DNA of 64,000 nt from Rhodopseudomonas palustris JSC-3b (GTDB lineage Bacteria; Pseudomonadota; Alphaproteobacteria; Rhizobiales; Xanthobacteraceae). The stretch lies in NCBI GenBank assembly GCA_000504425.1, contig KI632513.1:351629-415628 (forward strand), given 5' to 3'. The notes under the pieces are model-generated. The model ran no database searches, was not told where the DNA came from, and was given only the letters and a program-made list of their open reading frames with translations. Numbering within the stretch: the first letter of the stretch is position 1; the number at the start of each line of letters is the position of its first letter. A program made the position numbers and the translations under genes. Positions 1-8,563 of this stretch are shown piece after piece.

Positions 1-113
1 TAGAGCCGAAGCTCTGACTTCAGAGGGCCGCTTTGCCGCCACCGGCCAACCGGCCGTCCGGCCGGATCATGCCATGACATCCGTCATGCAGGGCGCATTG
101 GGCCGCCGTCGTG

Positions 114-617
114 TCACTCGCTCGACAGCTGCATCAGCCGTTCATCGGCCGAGCGCGCGGTGCGGGCTCCGTCGAACAGCGCGCGCAGCCGCCCGGTCAG
201 CGCCCGATAGCCGGCGGCATCGAGTTCGTGCGCGGCGGTTTCCAGTTCGCGTGCCGCAGCAGCCAGCTCGTTCAGGCCAAATGTGCCGGCAGCGCTTTTC
301 AGCGAATGCGCCTCGCGCTGAATGACGTCGCGGGCGCTGTCGAGCGCGGTGCTTTCAAACATTTTCAATCGGGTCTCGGTGTCCCTGACGAACACCTTGG
401 CGATTTCCTCGACGGCCTCGGCCCCGATCTCCTCGGCCATCGCATCATAGGTGGCGCGCGGCACGGCCAGGGTCTGCGGCGGAGCGGCGGCCATCGGCGG
501 CGCGCGCTCGGCGCTGAGCGGTGTGGCCGCGGCGCTCGCCTCATCGTCAGCCGGGGTGCCCAGCAGCCGCGTGAACAGCGATTTCAGTGTGGAAGGTCTG
601 GAAGAAGATTCATTCAT
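114..617 (-). CDS. HPt-domain phosphotransfer protein
   Basis: 167 aa. The C-terminal half (about residues 50-150) reads as a histidine phosphotransfer four-helix domain. The key motif is HSLKSAAGTFG, in which the His is the expected phospho-acceptor, followed by the acidic helix seen in HPt proteins. The first ~50 residues are Ala/Pro-rich and low in complexity. Such proteins relay phosphate between hybrid histidine kinases and response regulators in the cytoplasm. The FixJ-like regulator lies 416 bp away and is divergent, so partnership is possible but not shown. Confidence 0.85.
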   Translation of the reverse strand: MNESSSRPSTLKSLFTRLLGTPADDEASAAATPLSAERAPPMAAAPPQTLAVPRATYDAMAEEIGAEAVEEIAKVFVRDTETRLKMFESTALDSARDVIQREAHSLKSAAGTFGLNELAAAARELETAAHELDAAGYRALTGRLRALFDGARTARSADERLMQLSSE

Positions 618-1033
618 TCCGCTATCTCAACACTCAGATATGGCACCGACACCGGCCGCTGCCGTTGCTGTTTGCTCTGCCCAATCAGATGCAGGGCGCG
701 ATCGGTTCCGCTTATTGTTCGGGTCGAAGCAAGTCCGCGGTCAGCCTCAATAGTCGGGTCGCTGGCTCCAAGGTTGGATCGGGTGGTTGCCTGGCTGATC
801 AGCGGCTGATCTTGCTTGATCTTGGCTAAGCAATCGTACAGTTCCGATCAGTGCCGCGGCGTTGACCCCGGTTTACCTGTTCAAAATGGAACAAGTAAAT
901 TGCCTGATGATGTCAAACGACGGCAAGTAGTTGTCCCGATTTCATGCTATCTTTAGGTTAAGACTGTGACCCGTATGATTACGAGGCTTTCCTGTTTGCC
1001 CGACTCGGCTAATGTGCCCTCGGAGTAGAAATC
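618..1033. other. 416-bp intergenic region between divergent signalling genes
   Basis: No convincing gene is seen. It must hold the promoters for the HPt gene (leftward) and the response regulator (rightward). The only clear structure is an inverted repeat at 875-896 with arms TGTTC/GAACA separated by 6 nt; the outer AC/GT bases also pair, with one mismatch between. It could be a regulator operator. Confidence 0.4.
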
Positions 1034-1666
1034 ATGGATGCCAATACATCAGCGCGCGAGATTTTTGTCGTCGATGACGACCCGGCGGTGCGGGAAACGC
1101 TGTCGATCGTGTTGTCCGCCGCAGGGTATCAATCGATCTGTTTTGCTGATGGTGATGCGTTGCTGGCAGTGGCACGCACCCGCTGTCCGGCTTGCATTCT
1201 GCTCGACGTCCACATTCCCGGCCGCTCCGGTCTCGACATTCTCGAAGAGTTGCACGCCGAACAATATCCGGCGCCGATCTTCATGATCTCAGGCAAAGGC
1301 GACATTGCGATGGCGGTGAACGCCATCAAGAATGGCGCGCTCGATTTCATCGAAAAACCGTTCCGCGGCTCGGAGATCGTCACCCGGGTCGAGGAGGCGA
1401 TCGAAGCGTTTTCGCGGCGCCGCGCTGCGGGTTCCGCGCTCAAAGTGCCGACCTTGAATTTTCCGGGACGCGAGCCGCTCACCATGCGCGAGCGCGAGGT
1501 GCTGGAGCTGTTTTCGGCGGGCAACACCAACAAGGAAGCCGGCCGGCAGCTCGGTATCAGCCCGCGTACCATTGAGTATCATCGCGCCAACATCATGAAG
1601 AAGCTCGGTGCCAAGAACGCTACCGATCTGGTTCGGATCGTGATGTCGGCGATGCCTAAGACCTGA
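1034..1666 (+). CDS. FixJ/NarL-type response regulator
   Basis: 210 aa. Residues 1-125 form a receiver domain: acidic pocket VVDDDP, phospho-acceptor Asp in LLDVHIPG, the Ser of MISGKGD at the switch position, and Lys in IEKPF. Residues 145-205 form a LuxR-type HTH (LTMREREVLELFSAG; SPRTIEYHRANIMKKLGAKN). Order and length match FixJ-family regulators. The receiver-HTH linker is short, as in FixJ. No histidine kinase is adjacent, so the signal is unknown. A strong terminator follows. Confidence 0.9.
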   Translation: MDANTSAREIFVVDDDPAVRETLSIVLSAAGYQSICFADGDALLAVARTRCPACILLDVHIPGRSGLDILEELHAEQYPAPIFMISGKGDIAMAVNAIKNGALDFIEKPFRGSEIVTRVEEAIEAFSRRRAAGSALKVPTLNFPGREPLTMREREVLELFSAGNTNKEAGRQLGISPRTIEYHRANIMKKLGAKNATDLVRIVMSAMPKT

Positions 1667-1768
1667 CGTGCGACTTTCAAACGGCTGATAGTCGGGCGAG
1701 GCGCGATTGACCAGAATTCTCGAACCTGAAATCTCCAAGAGCTGAGCGCCCCCATCTAGCTCGGTTTT

Positions 1769-1803
1769 AGGCGCTCACGGCTTGCCGTGAGCGCCTTTTT
1801 TTG
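1769..1803 (+). terminator. Rho-independent terminator of the response regulator gene
   Basis: A 12-bp perfect stem (1769-1780 with 1785-1796) closes a CTTG loop and is followed by a run of seven T. It lies about 100 bp after the regulator stop codon. Confidence 0.9.
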
Positions 1804-1820
1804 TGACGCCAGCTCTGTGG

Positions 1821-2603
1821 CTACAGCGTGCCAGGAAAGGCGCCGCCATCGAGCAGCAGGTTCTGGCCGGTGATGTAGCCAGCCTTGGCGCCGCACAGAA
1901 ACGCGCAGGCCTGGCCGAACTCGGCCGGATCGCCGAACCGGCCAGCCGGATTTTCCACCATACGGGTACGCAGGATCTGCTGCACCGGAACGCCCGCGGC
2001 CTTGGCCTGCGCGGCGGCGACGCTGCGCAGCCGGTCGGTGTCGAACGGGCCCGGCAGCAGCGCGTTGATGGTGACGTTGTGGCGCACGGTTTTGCGCGCC
2101 AGCCCGGCGACGAAGCCGGTCAGCCCGGTGCGGGCACCATTAGACAGGCCGAGCACGTCGATCGGCGCTTTCACCGCGGCCGAGGTGATGTTGACGATCC
2201 GGCCAAAGTGCCGTTCCACCATGCCATCGACGGTGGCTTTGATCAGCTCGATCGGCGTCAGCATGTTGGCATCGAGCGCCTTGATCCAATCGTCGCGGCC
2301 CCAATTGCGGAAATCGCCGGGCGGCGGTCCGCCGGCATTGTTGATCAGAATGTCTGGCGTAGGGCAGGCGGCGAGCGCGGCGGCGCGGCCTTCCGGCGTG
2401 GTGATGTCGCCGACAACTTCGATGATCTCGACCTCGGGATAAAGCCGCCGCAGTTCCGCAGCGGCCTTGGCCAGCGCCTCGGCGCCGCGCGCTGTCATGG
2501 TGACGTGGACGCCTTCCGCAGCCAGTGCCGCGGCGCAGGCATGGCCCAACCCCTTGCTGGAAGCGCACACCAAAGCGCGCCGGCCTTTAATACCCAGATC
2601 CAC
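1821..2603 (-). CDS. SDR-family protein with degenerate catalytic site
   Basis: 260 aa, typical classical-SDR length. The N-terminal dinucleotide-binding region reads CASSKGLG instead of the usual TGxxxGIG, and NNAGG is present. At the catalytic position, where SDRs have YxxxK, the sequence is LSNGARTGLTGF, so Tyr and Lys are replaced by Ser/Arg. A known subgroup of BKR-like SDRs has this imperfect motif; substrate and activity are unknown. Start ATG at 2603 has GGAGG upstream. C-terminal LDGGAFPGTL is typical of SDRs. Confidence 0.8.
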   Translation of the reverse strand: MDLGIKGRRALVCASSKGLGHACAAALAAEGVHVTMTARGAEALAKAAAELRRLYPEVEIIEVVGDITTPEGRAAALAACPTPDILINNAGGPPPGDFRNWGRDDWIKALDANMLTPIELIKATVDGMVERHFGRIVNITSAAVKAPIDVLGLSNGARTGLTGFVAGLARKTVRHNVTINALLPGPFDTDRLRSVAAAQAKAAGVPVQQILRTRMVENPAGRFGDPAEFGQACAFLCGAKAGYITGQNLLLDGGAFPGTL

Positions 2604-2704
2604 GGTTTCCTCCTGACATTGACGGACAAACTGTCAGGCTACATCACGCGGCGGCGCTGTGCCTAGGCACGCGCGGCAAGCGGCGCGGGGTACGCGGCAG
2701 AAGC

Positions 2705-3226
2705 TCAGATACGCTGCGTGCGCTTGAGCTGCTCGATATAGCTCGTGGCTTCCGGCGGCAGCTTTTTGAAGCCGAGCTGTCCGGCCTGGGACAACAGCGG
2801 ACGCAGCTGCGAGCCTGCCAGGAATGACGGCGTCACCTGCGGCGGCAACAGCGTGTCGAACACCAGCACCATGGTGATCGCCACCAAGACGATCCGCACC
2901 GCGCCGAGCGCGGCGCCGCCGATCCGGTCGGCGACTCCAATCTTTTGGCCGGTGAGATCATCGATCGCCAGCCGCAGCAGGCCGCCGAGCGCCATGCCGC
3001 ACAGCACGAACGTCACGATGAACAGCAGCGAGTTTTGCAGCGGCGGCAGGCCGGCGCCATGGTCGAGCCGCGGCGCGACAAAGGACGTGATCCACAACGC
3101 CACTGGCATCGCGATCAGATAGCCGACAATGGTGGCGGCGCTGCGTAGCAGCCCCGCTTTGAACCCGAACGCAACGCCGAGTGCCAGCGCCGCATAGACC
3201 ACGGCATCAAAGCTGTTCATCGGCAT
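2705..3226 (-). CDS. CvpA-family membrane protein
   Basis: 173 aa with four predicted membrane helices (about residues 8-25, 30-52, 64-86 and 105-125) and a polar C-terminal tail. The opening pattern (FDAVVYAALALGVAFGFKAGL) and layout fit the CvpA/colicin-V-production family, whose biochemical role is poorly defined. It is divergent from the SDR at 3341. A second ATG two codons in (3220) is an equally possible start. Confidence 0.75.
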   Translation of the reverse strand: MPMNSFDAVVYAALALGVAFGFKAGLLRSAATIVGYLIAMPVALWITSFVAPRLDHGAGLPPLQNSLLFIVTFVLCGMALGGLLRLAIDDLTGQKIGVADRIGGAALGAVRIVLVAITMVLVFDTLLPPQVTPSFLAGSQLRPLLSQAGQLGFKKLPPEATSYIEQLKRTQRI

Positions 3227-3340
3227 CTTGCTCCGCTGGTCCGGTCGAAATTCGCCGGGCTTGATCTACCCGGCTGTCGTGTCGTTTGCTTCGCCGATCA
3301 GGCGCGCTATCAGTGCGGCAATGATCATCGGGAGGCGCCC

Positions 3341-4102
3341 ATGTCCGGGATATTCGACGTCCGTAAAGAAACCGTCCTGATCACCGGGGCGTCGCAGGGG
3401 CTCGGCAAGCAATTTGCCCGGGTGTTGGCGTCGCACGGCGCGGCAGTGGTCGTGGCGGCCCGCCAGATCGGTAAGCTGCAACAGCTTGAGGCCGAGATCA
3501 TCGCCGCTGGCGGCCGCGCCGCCGCGGTCGCAATGGATGTCAGCGATCTGGCGTCGATCGCCCCGGCCATCGATGCCGCCGAGGCCAAGCTCGGCGCGAT
3601 CACGGTGCTGATCAACAATGCCGGCATTGCGGTCGAAAAGCTGGCGCTTGAGCATAGCGCGGCTGATTGGGATGCGGTGCTGGATGTCAATCTCAAGGGC
3701 GGCTATTTCGCCGCCACCGAAATGGCGCGCCGCATGGCGCAGCGCGGGCAGGGCGGCAATATCATCAACATCGCCTCGGTGCTTGGGCTCGGCGTGATGA
3801 AGGGGCTGTCATCCTACGCGATTTCCAAGGCCGCGATGATCCAGGCCACCAAAGCGTTGGCCTTGGAATTTGCCGCGCACAACATCCGCGTCAACGCGCT
3901 GGCGCCGGGCTATATCGACACCGAGATCAACCACGATCTATGGGCGACGCCGGCCGGCGAAAAACTGGCCAAGCGCATCCCGCAGCGCCGGGTCGGCAGC
4001 GAGACCGATCTAGACGGCGCGATTCTGCTGCTCGCCTCAAACGCCTCGCGCTACATGACCGGCAGCGTGATCACGGTCGACGGCGGTTTTACGCTGACAT
4101 AG
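3341..4102 (+). CDS. SDR-family NAD(P)-dependent oxidoreductase
   Basis: 253 aa classical SDR. ITGASQGLGKQFA is the Rossmann glycine motif, NNAG follows, the catalytic Ser is in NIASVLG and the Tyr/Lys pair in YAISKAAM. C-terminal TGSVITVDGG is typical. The start ATG is preceded by GGGAGG. The substrate cannot be told; 3-oxoacyl reductase or alcohol dehydrogenase are the usual options. It converges with the GMC oxidoreductase gene, 57 bp away. Confidence 0.85.
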   Translation: MSGIFDVRKETVLITGASQGLGKQFARVLASHGAAVVVAARQIGKLQQLEAEIIAAGGRAAAVAMDVSDLASIAPAIDAAEAKLGAITVLINNAGIAVEKLALEHSAADWDAVLDVNLKGGYFAATEMARRMAQRGQGGNIINIASVLGLGVMKGLSSYAISKAAMIQATKALALEFAAHNIRVNALAPGYIDTEINHDLWATPAGEKLAKRIPQRRVGSETDLDGAILLLASNASRYMTGSVITVDGGFTLT

Positions 4103-4159
4103 CGAAAACTGGGCGCGCACCGCTTGATCCGCAACGCGCGTCCCATCTCTGCCGAGACC

Positions 4160-5767
4160 TCAATTCATACGCAGCTCATTGCGGATCATGTCGGCGGCCT
4201 TTTCGCCGATCATGATCGCCGGCGCGTTGGTGTTGCCGCCGATCAGCGTCGGCATCACCGAGGCATCGACCACGCGCAGCCCGCTGATGCCATAGACTTT
4301 GAGCTTGGGATCGACCACTGCCATCTCGTCATTGACGCCCATCTTGCAGGTGCCGACCGGGTGATAGACGTGATCGACCCGGGCGCGCAGGATCGCGCGG
4401 ATGTCGTCGTCGGTGTTCACATCGGCGGTGAACAGGTCCTTCTGCTGCAGCGCGCGTAGCGCCGGGGTCTCCATCAGCCTTCGCGTGGTCTTGAACGCCG
4501 CCACCATCGCTTCCAGATCATCGGTCTCGCCGAGCAGATTGGGGTCGATCAGCGGCGCGGCGCTTGGATCTGCGCTACGCAGCGCAACGCTGCCCCGGCT
4601 CTTGGGCCGCAACAAACAGACATGGCAGGAGAAGCCAGTGGCGAGCCGCCGTTTGCGGCCGTGATCCTCGACCATCGCCGTGCCGAAATGCAGCTGGATG
4701 TCAGGAATGTCGAGATCGGGCCTTGTTTTGAGAAAACCGCCGCATTCGGCGAAATTGGTGGTGAGCTGGCCGCGCCCCTCGCGCCGATAGGCGCCGATCG
4801 ACAGCAGCACGCGCATCAGCGCCGGCAGCGAGAAGCCCGTGAACCACGGCTTGTCGCTCTGATAGGCGAAGATGAAATCGGGATGGTCCTGCAGATTCTG
4901 GCCGACGCCCGGCACGTGCTGCACCACCGGCAGGCCATGGGCGGCGAGCATGGTAGCTTCGCCGATGCCCGACAGCATCAACAGTTGCGGGCTTTGGAAC
5001 GCACCGGCCGACAGGATCACCTCACGCCGCGCGAATAGTTTGCGCAGCTGATCGCCCTGGCGGAATTCGACGCCGATCGCGCGCTTTCCCTGGAACAGAA
5101 TGCGTGTGGCGAATGCCTTGGTCTCGACCCGCAGATTGCTGCGCTTGTCCATCACCGAATGGATGTAGGCGCGCGCCGCGCTCCAGCGCTCGCCATTATG
5201 CTGGGTCACTTGATAGAGGCCGAGCCCTTCCTGCTCCTCGCCGTTAAAATCCTCGCGGATCCGGAACTGGGCTTCGCGCGCCGCCTGCAGATAGATGTCG
5301 TGCGATGGATTGTCGGTGCTGACATTGCTGACGTGCAGCGGCCCGCTCTGGCCGTGATACTCGCCATTGAACACCGCGTTGTTTTCGGAGCGTTTGAAAT
5401 AGGGCAGCACGTCGGCATAGGACCAGCCGGTGTTGCCGAGCGACGCCCAATGGTCATAGTCCCATTTGTGGCCGCGGATATAGATCATGGCGTTGATCGC
5501 CGATGAGCCGCCAAGCGTCTTGCCACGCGGCTGGTAGCTGATGCGGCCGTTCAGGCCGCGCTGCGGCACCGACTCGAAATGCCAATTATTGAGCTTGGTC
5601 GGCACCATCAGCGACACCGCGTAGGGTGTCTTGACCAGCCAGCTATCGCCGCGGCCGCCAGCCTCGAGCAGCGCGACCGAGGTGGCGGGGTCTTCGGATA
5701 AACGGCCGGCCACCGCGCAGCCTGCCGAGCCGCCGCCGACCACGATGAAGTCGAACGTATCGCTCAT
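4160..5767 (-). CDS. GMC-family FAD oxidoreductase (choline/alcohol dehydrogenase-like)
   Basis: 535 aa. The N-terminal FAD motif is FDFIVVGGGSAGCAVAGRLS. The GMC signature is GGSSAINAMIYIRG, and the C-terminal active-site region has VYHPVGTCKMG (His) and GGNTNAPAIMIGEKAA (second residue region). Family members oxidise choline, long-chain or aromatic alcohols to aldehydes. The chosen ATG at 5767 has GGGGAGGAA in front; ten extra upstream codons are possible but unsupported. It sits 97 bp downstream of the aldehyde dehydrogenase on the same strand, suggesting an alcohol-aldehyde-acid oxidation operon. Confidence 0.9.
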   Translation of the reverse strand: MSDTFDFIVVGGGSAGCAVAGRLSEDPATSVALLEAGGRGDSWLVKTPYAVSLMVPTKLNNWHFESVPQRGLNGRISYQPRGKTLGGSSAINAMIYIRGHKWDYDHWASLGNTGWSYADVLPYFKRSENNAVFNGEYHGQSGPLHVSNVSTDNPSHDIYLQAAREAQFRIREDFNGEEQEGLGLYQVTQHNGERWSAARAYIHSVMDKRSNLRVETKAFATRILFQGKRAIGVEFRQGDQLRKLFARREVILSAGAFQSPQLLMLSGIGEATMLAAHGLPVVQHVPGVGQNLQDHPDFIFAYQSDKPWFTGFSLPALMRVLLSIGAYRREGRGQLTTNFAECGGFLKTRPDLDIPDIQLHFGTAMVEDHGRKRRLATGFSCHVCLLRPKSRGSVALRSADPSAAPLIDPNLLGETDDLEAMVAAFKTTRRLMETPALRALQQKDLFTADVNTDDDIRAILRARVDHVYHPVGTCKMGVNDEMAVVDPKLKVYGISGLRVVDASVMPTLIGGNTNAPAIMIGEKAADMIRNELRMN

Positions 5768-5864
5768 GTTTCCTCCCCTGAGGACGTGTTTTTTCAATTG
5801 TTATATTGGTGTTGTTATTGGCCGCGGCGCGTCTGCGCCGTCGGCAGCATTGGCGCTCGCCCGA

Positions 5865-7298
5865 TCAGGACAGCAGGCGCAGCAGCTTGGCGAGCCGCGC
5901 GATCTTAGCGCCATAGGGCGGATAGAGATCGGCAAGCCGGTTATAGGGCGAGCGATAGAACACCGGCTTCAAGTGGCTGAACGTGTCAAAGCCCCATTGG
6001 CCGTGATAGGCGCCGATGCCCGACGCGCCGACCCCGCCCATCGGCTGGTTGATCTGCGCAAAATGCACCAGGCAATCATTGATGGTGACGCCGCCCGACA
6101 CGGTGCGCGCCAGCACCTCGTCGCGCGCGGCATCGTCGCTGCCGAACCAATACAGCGCCAGCGGCCGGTCACGGCCATTGATGAAGCTGATCGGCTCGCT
6201 TGGATCGTCATAGCCAAGCACCGGCAGCAGCGGCCCAAAAATCTCCTCCTGCATGATCTTCATGTCAGGGGTGACGCCGGTCAGCACCGTGGGCGGGAAT
6301 TTGCGCACCGAGCGCCAGGCGGCGTTATCCGGCGTCGCCGATTGCAGCACGGAGGCGCCTTGCGCCTTGGCGTCGGCCAACAGCCCTTCGAGCCGCAGAT
6401 AATGCTTGTCGGCGATGATCGCGGTGTAATCCGGGTTGCTTGGATTGTCGCCGAACATCGCGATCATGTGCTGCTGCACGCTGGCGGCAAAATCCTGGAC
6501 CTTGTCGCGCGGCACCAGCGCATAATCGGGGGCGATGCAGGTCTGGCCGGCATTCATGAGCTTGGCATAGGCGATGCGCTGCGCCGCTAGTTCGAGATCG
6601 GCGGAGCGATCGATGATCGCCGGCGATTTGCCGCCAAGCTCCAGCGTCACCGGGGTGAGATTGCGCCCGGCGGCTTCGGCGACGATCCGCCCGACCCGGG
6701 TCGAGCCGGTGAACACCAGATGATCGAATGGCAGCGCCGCGAAGGCGGGGGCGATGTCGTCCTCGATCCCGGTCACCAAGAGCTCGGTTGGCTCGAAGCT
6801 CGCCGCCACGGTTTCCTGCAGCAGCGCGGCAAAGCGCGGCGATAATTCGCTGGGCTTGATCATCACCAGATTGCCGGCAGCGATCGCGCCGATCGCCGGC
6901 GCCAGCGTCAGCTGCAGCGGATAATTCCAGGGCGCGATGATGCCGACCACGCCGAGCGGCTGCGGCAGCAGCCGGTTGCTCGCCGGCCAGAATTGCAGCT
7001 GGGTCGGCACCGATTTGGGCGCCATCCAATTTTTCAGATGCTTGCTGGTGTGCTTGAGCTCGCCGAGCAGAAACAGCGTTTCGGCGATCATGGTCTCGAT
7101 CGCGCAGCGATGGCCGAAATCGGCCGAGATCGCCGCGGCTAAGCGCTGTTCATTGTCGCTGATCAGCGCGCGCAGCCGCGCCAGCCGGTCGAGCCGGGTG
7201 GCGAGCGGGGGCGGGGGCTGCTGCCGCGACAGCTCGACCATGCGATGGAACGAATCGTCGAGCGCCCTGCGCCCAAAACTGTGCACGGACTGGTCCAT
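5865..7298 (-). CDS. Coniferyl-aldehyde-type aldehyde dehydrogenase
   Basis: 477 aa ALDH. Features are PWNYPLQLTLAPAIGAIAAGN (cofactor pocket), FTGSTRVGRIV, the general-base Glu in LELGGKSP and the catalytic Cys in NAGQTCIAPDY, then EEIFGPLLP. The short N-terminus and hydrophobic C-terminus (LYPPYG.. and LAKLLRLL) match the class-3/coniferyl aldehyde dehydrogenase branch. The start at 7298 (MDQSVHSFG) has GAGGG upstream; a longer in-frame extension lacks family similarity. Likely co-transcribed with the GMC oxidoreductase. Confidence 0.9.
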   Translation of the reverse strand: MDQSVHSFGRRALDDSFHRMVELSRQQPPPPLATRLDRLARLRALISDNEQRLAAAISADFGHRCAIETMIAETLFLLGELKHTSKHLKNWMAPKSVPTQLQFWPASNRLLPQPLGVVGIIAPWNYPLQLTLAPAIGAIAAGNLVMIKPSELSPRFAALLQETVAASFEPTELLVTGIEDDIAPAFAALPFDHLVFTGSTRVGRIVAEAAGRNLTPVTLELGGKSPAIIDRSADLELAAQRIAYAKLMNAGQTCIAPDYALVPRDKVQDFAASVQQHMIAMFGDNPSNPDYTAIIADKHYLRLEGLLADAKAQGASVLQSATPDNAAWRSVRKFPPTVLTGVTPDMKIMQEEIFGPLLPVLGYDDPSEPISFINGRDRPLALYWFGSDDAARDEVLARTVSGGVTINDCLVHFAQINQPMGGVGASGIGAYHGQWGFDTFSHLKPVFYRSPYNRLADLYPPYGAKIARLAKLLRLLS

Positions 7299-7548
7299 AG
7301 GAGCCCTCGCTGCCTTGCGTCCTCGCTGCGTTTCCCTGCCGATCATTGCCGGCTTTTGGGCAATGTTCGCAGGAGTTGCATCGTCGGGCAATGAAAACCG
7401 GCGCTGGCCGCGGGACGGGGTCATAATTCTTGAAAAATTCCGCCGACGGGGCTTCCCAAACCGGCTCAGCATTGCTACACACCCCTCGCACCGCAGCCCC
7501 CGGGCGCGGATGTCCTCCCTGGAAGCCTCCGGATGGGAATGTCGCGCC

Positions 7549-7573
7549 AGTTTGGCGTGCCAAACTCGTTTTT
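7549..7573 (+). promoter_or_regulatory. Perfect 18-bp palindrome followed by T5
   Basis: AGTTTGGC / GCCAAACT (7549-7556 and 7559-7566), then CGTTTTT. It lies between the leftward aldehyde dehydrogenase and the rightward tRNA gene, with no rightward gene upstream to terminate. It may be an operator for either flank or a terminator for an unrecognised transcript. Confidence 0.4.
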
Positions 7574-7602
7574 GAGGTGTTGTGAGGATTGCACCGGTTT
7601 AT

Positions 7603-7679
<77 letters not shown>

Positions 7680-7705
7680 AGATTTGATAGCGATATCAAC
7701 GAATT

Positions 7706-7728
7706 AGCCCGCCTCTGGCGGGCTTTTT
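7706..7728 (+). terminator. Terminator after tRNA-fMet
   Basis: AGCCCGCC (7706-7713) pairs with GGCGGGCT (7717-7724) around a TCT loop, followed by a T run. It is 27 bp after the tRNA. Confidence 0.85.
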
Positions 7729-7891
7729 CGTGTTTGCTCTTAGCCCGACAGTTGCCAGTCAATGCCCCGCTGTTTGCGGTCGCTGGAACAGTGCGATTCT
7801 CCGGTTCGGTCATTTGGTTGCGCATTCGCAAAGATGCAACTAAGTGGAGAGTGGCGGTTCCGTCACACGGCGGTCCCTTGCTGTAGTCCGG

Positions 7892-7920
7892 ATTTGTAGT
7901 TACATTTCTCAATTACAATT
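7892..7920 (+). promoter_or_regulatory. Candidate BrnA operator / brnTA promoter
   Basis: The inverted repeat TTGTA (7894-7898) and TACAA (7914-7918) in an AT-rich patch ends 11 bp before the brnT start. BrnTA systems are autorepressed by BrnA at such palindromes; assignment here is inferred from position only. Confidence 0.45.
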
Positions 7921-7930
7921 CAGGTGCAAC

Positions 7931-8221
7931 TTGCGGTTTGAATGGGATGCGGCGAAGGCCGCGCGCAACCGGCAGAAGCATCATGTCAGCTTCGAGACGG
8001 CGACCTTGGTGTTCGCCGATCCCCATGCCCTGACGGATCAGGATCGGATCGAAGGCCACGAATATCGTTGGCAGACGATCGGTCTGGTAAACGGTGTCAC
8101 GCTGTTGCTGGTCGCCCATGTCGATCGTGAGGAGGGAGGCGAAGAGATTGTGCGCATCATCTCCGCCCGTCGCGCGGACAGGTCCGAACGGAGCCGATAT
8201 GAACAAGCTCGTGAAACGTGA
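7931..8221 (+). CDS. brnT: BrnT-family toxin (ribonuclease)
   Basis: 96 aa. The start is FEWDAAKAARNRQKHHVSFE, the BrnT signature, and the body holds ADPHALTD, EYRWQTIG and the terminal IISARRADRSERSRYEQ helix typical of the family. BrnT is a RelE-like fold RNase that inhibits growth. The TTG at 7931 is chosen because it gives the family N-terminus and has AGGTG five bases upstream; there is no in-frame ATG nearby. The gene overlaps brnA by 23 nt, implying translational coupling. Confidence 0.88.
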   Translation: MRFEWDAAKAARNRQKHHVSFETATLVFADPHALTDQDRIEGHEYRWQTIGLVNGVTLLLVAHVDREEGGEEIVRIISARRADRSERSRYEQARET

Positions 8222-8522
8222 GTTCGATCCCGCCGATCCTCCGGCCCTGACGGACGCGCAGCGAGCCGAGCTCAAGGCGCTGCAAGCAATGCCGGACGAT
8301 CAGATCGATTACAGCGACATCCCGCCGACGCCTGAGCGTTTCTGGACCAACGCCCGCCGCAACCCGTACTACCGGCCAGTCAAACAGCAACTCACGCTGC
8401 GCTTGGACGCGGATGTGATTGCCTGGTTCAAACGGCAAACCCAGGATGGCCGCGGCTACCAGCGCAGCATCAATCAAGCGCTGCGCGAATATGTCGAAGC
8501 GCAGGAGAAGAAGGCGCGCTGA
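8199..8522 (+). CDS. brnA: BrnA-family antitoxin
   Basis: 107 aa. The C-terminal ribbon-helix-helix part (KQQLTLRLDADVIAWFKRQ.. then YQRSINQALREYV) is the BrnA/CopG-like DNA-binding module. The acidic N-terminal half would wrap the toxin. ATG at 8199 lies inside the end of brnT. It should bind and neutralise BrnT and repress the shared promoter. Confidence 0.88.
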   Translation: MNKLVKREFDPADPPALTDAQRAELKALQAMPDDQIDYSDIPPTPERFWTNARRNPYYRPVKQQLTLRLDADVIAWFKRQTQDGRGYQRSINQALREYVEAQEKKAR

Positions 8523-8563
8523 AGCGGCCGGGGCCCATTCCCGCGGCCCGCGCCCCCACTCGC

